Position numbers and translations under genes: made by a program
From: Cristatella mucedo
Taxonomy: Eukaryota; Bryozoa; Phylactolaemata; Cristatellidae
Assembly (NCBI GenBank): GCA_009760855.2
Contig: WPIO01000017.1
Span: forward strand, 4,769,001-4,833,000
DNA: 64,000 nt
Reading direction: 5' to 3'
Shown: positions 50,144-59,906 of the stretch, piece after piece
Layout: the number at the start of each line of letters is the position of its first letter
How positions within the stretch are numbered: the first letter of the stretch is position 1
The notes under the pieces: model-generated
Seen by the model: the letters and a program-made list of their open reading frames with translations, nothing else
What the model was told of the DNA's origin: nothing
Database searches by the model: none

Positions 50144-53100
50144 ATATACACCGGTACAGGGCTATGCCATGGTGTTTGCATGTGTGTACACTAACATACT
50201 CAAGCACACACACATGCACACACACACACACAAACACGCGCACACACGTGCGTGCGCACACACGTGCGTGCGTGCGCGCACACACAAGTATATAGCTGTA
50301 CTTGTATTTCTACTCACCCGTACCTTTGTCCCTACACGCGCACTCACACTTGCACATAAACACTCACACGGATTTATACATATGGATACACACACGCACA
50401 CACAGGCATCCACGCACGCACGCTCGCACACACAAACACACACCTCCGATGCCCAAACACACACCTCCGATGCCATGTGTTTCGCAGAAAACTCCTGTTG
50501 AGTTTCGAGCCAGTATGGTCTGGCACGGAGGCAGCGGTTCCTCGCACCTCTGTGGTAGCTTGCACTGCACAGCTGCGGTTGCTTAAGTGTCGACCGGTGC
50601 CGAGCCGAAGGGGAGTAATGGCTCCGTCCTTGTGCCAGAGCACGTTTGTGCCTTCTCTATTCGTTAGGCAGCACTTTCGCTCAAGCATGCGTATGGCCCA
50701 CTGGTCCGGCATGCACAGTTCAGCCCTAAAGGGTAAACAATGTGGTCAAGTGGCACGTGCCAGGCATTGCTTAAACATGCTGTTTAGTTGAAGTTGACCC
50801 CACTTGGGCATTAAGACGAGGTGTACTTAGTCGCCCATTTTTTTGGTGACAGGTCATCTCAATTGTTTGCTCGCTGTCAGAGAAGGAGCGAATCCTGTGT
50901 GAGAAAACTGCTGAAATCGTAGGCGTCGTCTCACTTTACTACGGAGACGAGATCATGCGCCAGAAACTCAAAAGGCAAGTGCCAGCAGCAACTGCTGCTT
51001 TAACCGCTGGAGGCTGCCTGTGCTCGATCTGTGCTTGATCTACTGGCGCTCCTTCCATGCTTTTGCTGCGTTGCTCTCCTCTGCGCGATTCCTTTTCTTT
51101 CCCGTGGTCGTCGGTCCTGCTCCAGGCGAATTTTTCTTCTACTGTCTGCTAGCTGAAAGCAAGGTGATCAGGCATTCTTTCTTCTCATGTAACGGATGCT
51201 GCTGCTTTGCTTTTAGGCTTATGAAGACACCAAAGGCGAATGCTAAGGAGAAATTGAGACACCGACTCGCCGACTCCAATTTTGACTTTTACTTCCTGCA
51301 TGAAGAAGAATTCGATGAAGGTACTTATCATTGTAGCTTGCTTCTGAATGACTCGATTGAGTGAGCACACTCACTTGTTGTTTAATGTCGAATTAACGAA
51401 GGTGTATCTCAGAGTTGGTGTTAAATTGCACCAGTGTGTGAGCAAAATGTCAAATTTCACAGCTTTCGATAAAGACCTGTTGGAAAATTCCTATGCACCA
51501 CTGCAGGAGGCCTATGGGTCGTGCTTAGGAATGAAACCCCACCAAAACAGGCCTATGTGCCGTGTGCATGAATGAAACTCGTCGAGATTTTGAAGATAAT
51601 ACGTCAGCAATTGATCATTGCACTCGCAGCAGATGTTACCATGTATGTGGTTGGTGGTTGGATGTCGTTCTTTGTTTTCGAACTGCATTGTCTTTGCAAA
51701 GCAGGTTTCTGGAGGAGAAAGGGGAGCGACTCTGCCTCAAGGCCGGAAAGGAACAGTCTTGTCAAAATGTGCCGTCTAATGAATGCTAATAATGCTATAA
51801 TGAACATATCGGACCCACCCACCGATCCATGCAGCTTGCGGTGCCAATCAGAAGAAGCAACTGCTGACTACTTTCAGTCGGCTTTGAACGAGGCCTTTCT
51901 TCAGGGTCGCCTTCCTATTTCTCGTGGATTTTATGGCTGGCTTGATAGACTAGGGGATAGGCATCTCGGATTTCCGGATATCTGGCTTCGCACCCGAACC
52001 GTATTGACCTCAGCGTTTTTTTAAGGCTCTCGTTCTATGGCTTTCTTTGAGCTTGCCTGTCTGTGCCTGTATGTGTCGCATCTGTCATCCAGAGATTTCA
52101 AGTTGCATCTGAGACCCTTCGGATTGGCTGCTTGCTTCTTTGGTTAGTGTCCCTACCCTCAGGGCCATACATATTAACCCACCCCGGGAGATGCTGTATT
52201 CCAATATTGTTGGGGCTACAAGCAGCTTAGCGGCACAACAGTGCCATCCCTAGCAACGAAATGATGGATCGCGCTATGTGGACACGTGTAGGCACGGTTA
52301 GGATGAGGTATGTTGATAGAAATAATCAAAATCAACCTATTTCATTGCATAGACGTGCCATTTTTAAGTCTTGGTGCCTTTTCAGAAACTAGCATTGAAA
52401 CCCGATTAGCATGCGATTGTTTTCATTGCAAGAGGCTATGCAAGATACTCACGAGCATCTGGCCTATCTGTTACCCCATTCTGGTCTATCGGGTGTGAAA
52501 CTGGGAACTTGGCGAGGCAGCAGCATACCGAAGGGTGAGGAGCAAATGCCACCAGTCCTTCTCGGACAGAGCTGGAGCAATAGGAAAATCCCGCGTGTGC
52601 TTTGAATGGGGAGGTGGTCGTGTCAAGTATATTATGGCTAAATATAGTAGGAATAGCTCCATGACCAGCAGGCAGTGGCTGCTGGCCGTGGAGCTATGAA
52701 CGCCAAAACAAGACATTGACCTGGTAGGATCGTCTGCTGAAGATGACTGCCCTAAGTGATGAGGATCAGCTTTGCTGAGCATGCCTAGAAGCTGCTACGG
52801 AGACCAGAACAAGTAGACAAACGATGAGGCAAATATAAAGTGCCTAGTAAGAGATGGAGTTCACTGAGGGCACATGACAAATGCATTATTATAATTATTA
52901 TTATGTCGGGGAGGATAACATTTTCCAACGAGTGACGAAGGAAGCACCTTAGCTGAACAAGCAGAGGTAAAGCTAAAAGGCTGCATATGGTTTAAAGCTA
53001 CGCCCATTGACTGCCTGAAGACTGATGCACGATTTATTGAATAGACGAAAGCAAATTTTTTTACTCTTTGGTAACAACAAACTTTGGTTTTGAGTAAGCC

Positions 53101-56014
53101 AAGAAAAGGTTAGGAATAGAGAAACGATTGCCTGTATCTTACTGGGAAATATGGTGGTATACGTGCATACATACACATACACACACACACATACATATGT
53201 ATATCGGTGCAGTTATAATAATAATAATAATGCACTTGATAAAGCGCCCTCAGAGAACTCACTCTTTCTAGGCTGTTTACATTTGCTGCAAAGAGAGACG
53301 TGATTGAATAGTGAGTAATATCATGCTTGATAAACAACATAAATACCATGGTTAGGGGTGACATGCACAGGGTCAGCATGCAAGTGTGGTTAGTGGCAGC
53401 ATGCACAGTGTCAGCACGCATAAGCACATATAGGACGAATCACAGGGATCCATTAAATGCTATCCTAAATAAGTGTGTTTCTAAGGTTTTTTAATGTGGT
53501 CAAGTCAGGGGATGTTGTGACGCAAGCCGGGAGTGAGTTCCAGGCTTTGGGTGCATACGAACTAATTGCATGGTTTCCGAAGAATGTGAGGTTTGTACGA
53601 GGTATGGGTAAACATATTCCAAAAAGCGGTGGTACCATGCTTAGACTGGTGGGGCAGTAGATCTGATAGGTAGGCTAGGGCCAAAGAATGAAGGGACCTA
53701 AAAGTGAGCGAAAAAACCTTGAAGTCGATCAGTTGCTTTACTGGTAGCCAGTGCAGGTCGGTGAGAAGTAGTGTGATGTGGCAACTGCGCCACTCACGAC
53801 AGACAAGCCTAGCTGCGGAGTTTTGCACCAGCTGTAATCGCCTGACACACATGCCGGTAGGCCAGCAAGCAGTGAGTTACAGAAGTCAAGACGGAATGTC
53901 ACAAATGCACGGACCAACTTAGGCATGATATCCTTATCTAAACAAGCCCGAATTTGAGTAATGTTATGTAGCTGAAAGTAGGCAGACTTGATTGTGGAGC
54001 TGATGTGGTCGTCTAACGAGAGGTCACTTTGGAGCAGGACACCTAGATTTCGAGCTGATTCAACAGGAGATATGCTGACAGAGCGAATTTTGAGCGTCAG
54101 CCTTTCCAATTTCTGAATCACACTTGGTTTGCCCATAACTAGTAAGTTAGTTTTATCATAGCTTAGTTTTAGAAAATGTGCTGCTATCCATGTGCAGATG
54201 TCATCAATACGTGCAGTAAGTTGAGAGAATTGAGAAGTGAGTTGAGAGAATTCGAGGTGCTCAAAGGCTGGGAGGGATCAAAGCTAAGGTACAGCTGAGT
54301 GTCATCCGCATAGAAATGAAAGCCTAGATTGTGCTTGGCAATCACATCAGCAAGGGGGAGAGTATGAACCGTGAAAAGAACCGGACCTAGCACGGAGGCC
54401 TGAGGTACCCCATATTTCAGAGGTACCTCGGATGGTCTTTGTCCATTCACGTCAATACTCTGGAGTCTCCGACTGAGATAGGACCTGAACCATTCAGAGC
54501 AGTGCCAGTGCTGCCCAGGCGAGATGAGAGGCGCTCTAGAAGAACTTTGTGATCGATAGTATCAAAAGCTGCCGAAAGATCTATTGAAGTGCTGTGTCAA
54601 ATGCCTTGCATTTGGGACCAGAATGTTGATACCAACGAGGCATATTGGCATTCCATGTTATCGACGGCTTTTGGGCCACAGCTTTATTTATCAGCTAGAT
54701 AATGAGCCAGTTGCTGACCTTTGTAAATGATTATGGTCCTTCGTGTCAGCTGTGAAAGGATGAGGAAGTTGATTGCCAAAAAACCTGCAGTAGTCGAAAT
54801 TATAAAAGGGATTGCCTAAAAGACATCTAATCGTCAGGATGTGGAACTGCGGCTATCCTCGATCAGTAATGCCTGCTTCCGGTCTCTTAGCCATTCAGGG
54901 TCACGTTCTTGGGTGACATCATTCGCCTGCTGTAGGGCCGCAATAAGCTTTTGATTAAACCCAGTCAGTGTTGTTTCTGCATGACCCGTGTCAGTGGACC
55001 TAATAATAATAATAATGCACTTGATAAAGCACCCTCAGAGAACTTAATCTCTTTCTAGGCGCTTAGCATCAGTCCAATGCTGCTTGTGTGTTCGTGGACT
55101 AATTAAGACATGTCCGTGTTGCAGGAGGACACTGTAACCCCATACAGTGCCCTGTTGTCGGCCAGCGTTTGCGTGGGCTGATGAGAGAACTAATTACGGT
55201 TGCAAGGTGCCCGTCTGTCGCATTACCCTAGATTTAGCCTTTGATTGGCCATATTTACAAATATTTGACACTTGGCAAGAGAATGGCAGAAAACTGCTGC
55301 TGATTGGCTAGCTTCCAAGCTTGCTTCTTGTTCAGCCGTTGATTGGCAAGTCGATAAGCATGACCAGACTATCCTCCGAGTGTCGGATTGCAGGCTCGAT
55401 TGTCGACAGCTACGAGATCAGCTTGCTATAACTTGCCATCGCTTACGGCAAAAATTATGCATATCGTTATGCACTCGTTATGCACTGCTGCAAAATGTCA
55501 ACATTGATTTCAGCAGTCAGGCATGGTCTCCGGGTGTTCTTAGTCGTAGGTTGTTCTCAATTATATGCGCTCGACATATCACAGCCGACCGAAAAGGCCT
55601 TGCTCCGTGACTGCTGAATAGTTTCTGCTTGGCGTTCATCGATAGCATCGATAGCGTAGAGTCTCCTGCTTCACAGCATTTGTCCTTTGGTTGCTATGAT
55701 AGATGCCTATCTTCCGGACGATCCTCGTGAAGTGGACCACTTCTTCGCGTCACTGAAGGAATGCAGACTGGAGCTTGTTGGCTATCCTGCAGCCGGTAGT
55801 CGTCTTTCGGCCAAGGTGGGCTTGCATGCACTGTAGCGCCGTCATCTGGTCAGTCAGACTCGGTGCCACTTGTGCTGCTTCAATTACTGCAGTGATAGCC
55901 CTCCCCCCACTCCTCCCACACATGCATTTCTCCTCGAGGCCTTGAAGAAAGGCATCCACACATTTTCTTTCTTGAAATCGTTATTGGGATTCGTGCAGGT
56001 GGATTTATTGCATT

Positions 56015-56048
<34 letters not shown>

Positions 56049-59000
56049 CGTGCATGTGTGTGTGTGTGTGTGTGTGCACACCATTCTACGCGTTGGCTTT
56101 CTTTGGCACTGCAGCAGAAGACCGGCTCTGAAGAAGTCTCCATGCAACCGCTAATGTTTCTCGAAGATACTCTGTGCGGCTCCAATGATATCGGTATTGC
56201 ACACCCCTCACAAAGCCACTCTGCTGGGCCACCAACCAGGTATTTAGCCCTGCGGTTTTTTTTGCGTTGATGTGATCCAGCGATGCCGAAAGTAGCACTT
56301 GTAAATAATTTATTTGGCTTTGTGTGCTACGAAATGTGTGCAGATGCACCAGAGCTGTACACCGGATCTATAAACGGTATACGGGCGACATTCAGCATTG
56401 TGCAGTGATTGCGAGTGAGTGTAGACGAGAGTGCAAATGCTGCCGTGCATCAAAAGCCAGCATGCGACAGATACCGAAGCAGCATAGACAAGTTAGCACT
56501 CACACTCACAAAAACCTCTCTTCTCCTTGGACGGTTACTCAATGTGGCGCAACTGACTCGGGAGAAACCCCAGTCAACCATCTGTGCGCACTTGAGACCA
56601 ACTATCTGTGCGCACTGTCACTGCATCATAATGACACATGCACTGTTGCTACCTTGAGCCGGCTTTGGCCATAGCTTTGCAGACTGCACTTGTGTGTACG
56701 TGCCCAGATCTGCAAAATCGGCCGAAGGTTTCTTCAGTTTGGGAGCGGTACAAAAATCCTAGTTTCAGACGGTAGCAAATCCGAAGAGTTCGAAGTCTGG
56801 CACAGGTTATCCAACTCACTCCATTCGTGCGGAATGCTTCGTTTTAGTCGTCCCAATGACCTTACCGACTAGTCGCATTGTTTGACCAGCTGTTACTGGA
56901 TTTTTGGCTCGTGGGAAAGCTCCTCAGCATCGACTCATCGCGACCATTGACTGTACCTGAGATTCTACTTAGGTATGCCGATGCTTGTGAACCGCATCGC
57001 GGTGTGGTTGTAGATACCCAGCTGAGAGGCCCATGTTGGATGTTGCTTCGGCCAGGGTCGGTAACGACGATGATTCGTGGACTCTCGAACCTACCGTGGT
57101 GCTGCTGACAGTAGTCAAAGCAGGTAGGGCAGTAGCTCATCGTAGGCAACGGCCGCCGTACCGTCGCCTCATGCAGGCACCTCGACAGTCCGGATAGGTG
57201 TTCGGACAGAGCCAGATCGGCCGGAAGTTCAACGGGGGGGGGGGGGGCTAGACCGGGGCAGGTCTCCAGCCAGCTGCGCCACGATTTGCCCCAGCCCCTG
57301 ACTGCCAGCTCGCCCACTCTCTGCTAGAGGAAGAGTAGGGGCTAGACTGTCGGTCGCATCTCTGAGCCTGGGCTGGCAGTGAGCCTTCCCTCTCTGCGAG
57401 ATCTGCGCGCATGCCACTAACCATGCTTGCATGTTGACCCTGTGCATGTCACCCCTAACCATGGTATTCTTGTTGTTTATTAAGCATGCTACTACTAACT
57501 ATTCGATCGTGTTTCCTTTGCAGCAAATGTAAAGCACCTAGAAAGAGATCGAGTTCTCTGAGGGTGCTTTATCGAGTGTGTTGTTATTATTATCATTATT
57601 GTTAATGTACCCGAAAAAAGTACCCCAAGCCATAATCCCATACTTGACAATGAGCTGCAGGCAGTCATCACCGTATTCCTCACTTAGTCTTAAGCTTTCT
57701 TGAACCAGCCATTTGTGGTTACCGACGAGAGGAATTTTACTTTCACTGTCCAATAAACCGAGCCACAGGCGTATAGTGAGCATGGCCCTAGGCCCAGAGC
57801 AGCCTTTCAGCTTTATGCTGCTTACTCAGTCAGTGCAATCTCTTGCCCACTCGCCAAATAATTTCCTCCTTCCCAAATCGATGCTTGACTATTTGCCTGC
57901 TAACCTTGGTCCGTGTTGCTGCTTCCAGTGACTGCGCTAGCTTGCTTGGCCAAGCTGGCCTTCCTGTCGCAAAGTGCAGCTTCTTCTTCAGCAGGCACAG
58001 AATCCCGATGCTCGGTGTCTTGTTTTGGTGGCCTAGGCAGTGGCTAGTGGCCATGGAGCCCTTGCTGTTTTAAGTAGCCAGATTATACCTGACACATCCA
58101 GCGCTCAATCCAAGTACACTAGCGATTTTCCAATTGCTTCAGCTCTGTTTGTGAAGGGCCAGCAGAGCAGAGCTCAAGCAAAGTCGCTTAGCTGCTTAGC
58201 CTTTGGTATGCTGCAGGCACACCCGGTTTCTGGTTTATGCCCGATAGACCAGAAAGGGGAAATGAACTGGCCTGAAGCTCGTGAGCATATCGCACACTCC
58301 AGGGTACTGAAAACAGTCTCGAGTGTTCGATTCGTAAAAGGCACCGAGATTTTTAAATCGACAGAGTTCTACCCTTTAACAAAACCATTTTGTTGGTGTG
58401 CAAACGTATAGCTTATTATGAACACGCCTTAATGTCACCATACTGTGCTATCCATCGTTTCGGTCGCTATGGACGTCCCTCCTGGACTGCCGTCAAGCTG
58501 CCTTTAGACCCGACTGCTTTGGAATTGTGGCTGTCCCCGGTGCGTAAGTACTTATGGCCCTGAGTGTAAGTGTGGAGCTTTATAAAGCTTGTCTCGCTGG
58601 CTCTTGATTCGTATTGCTCTCCTGAAGCTGTGAGATCGTATGTAAGCGGCCTTGGCATGTTTTGCGCTGCCGTCCTACATCATCTGATAGATCTCGCTGC
58701 GCAACTCCTTAGAGAATTAAGTGCCCAATCGTTTCCCTGCAAGCTCACTGCTGCTGTGTCGATCGTCGCGCTACGTAGCTTTAGCAGTCGGCGTTCGTTT
58801 GCTTGTACCCGTGCAGCGGAGCCGGATTCTTGAAGCAGTCGCTCGTTTCAGTGGTTGCTGTTTGTTGTGGCCTTCACCTTAAGCAGTTGCTCCTTTCGTG
58901 CAGTTTCGGCTGCGTTGCCCCGCGTGCCGTGGCCATGTTGATTTTCCGGCACACGAAAGTGTTTCTATCGACGTTGCAAGGAAAAAGCTTGGCAGCTGCT

Positions 59001-59821
59001 GCTTCGTATCGCACTCCCTCTCTGGCTCGCAATTGCTGCAAGCTTAGCTTCGTCGCTACGCAGCCCTCGCGCTCGGCGTGCGCTCGACATGTGCATGTTC
59101 TTGCCACCGGAAACTCGCTGGCACCTCTGTTTGAAGAGCTGGAGAGGCAAATAAAGAAAGTGAGAATATTTAACAATTCCGAAAGCTCGCTGTCGTAAGT
59201 TGGCGGGCGCCTCGTGCGCACCAACGATTATATCGCAGGTTATAGGGCGCAGCATCTTGTCTGGCTGCCGTAGCGGCATGCTGCATTCGGCTGGCGGCAG
59301 CAGCGCAAGCGCGCGACGTTTCAGCTTCGACATTTCTTGGCCAGCCAGCTACGTCGTCGTCACGCCGGAAACGGGATCAGTGGAACCGAGGCAAGAACAC
59401 TTTGCGTGACTGTGCTTCGATTGGCATCGTCATTGGCATTTCACGAGCAGCTCACCGAGAGCGATGATTGCTCTGCACCGGCTTTAGTCACCGGCTGCCT
59501 TCTTACCCGCTGCAGGTCGTCGGTGAATCTTTGCCTCAGCGCTCGAGCTGGGCTGTCTCGGCAACTTCCTTGGTATGGCTGTCTGTACGTGATGGCTAGG
59601 TCGTCGGCAAAGGTGAGCGGAGGTTGCCGGCCGACCTAGCAGTGAGATGAATGGTAAAATCGCTGCTTCGAAAGTCTGGATTGGCATAGTGGTGCCCAGC
59701 CTTACAGAAACTTGGCTGAAATATCTTCAAGAAGGGATCTCATCACATTTCAGACATTTCCAACCGAATTTCTATTTGTCAGATGAGGATGCGGTTTGAA
59801 GATTAGCATATTGCCATGGAT

Positions 59822-59906
<85 letters not shown>

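Noticed and set aside
50038-50295. Glu/Arg-repeat reading frames
   Set aside because: They are translations of the (GA)n tract and its CA-rich neighbour; the same applies to frames over 1.9, 18.6, 45.1, 46.0, 59.8 and 62.8 kb.
51463-51575. CEP192 exon encoding [18 protein letters not shown]
   Set aside because: It resembles part of the human linker and has a TTTCACAG acceptor. However, the 51320 to 55703 join already gives a gap-free match in phase, and this piece runs into a stop with no good donor.
56344-56412. CEP192 linker exon [20 protein letters not shown]
   Set aside because: Phase and acceptor fit, but the sequence matches nothing expected and the donor is ambiguous; kept only as a possibility.
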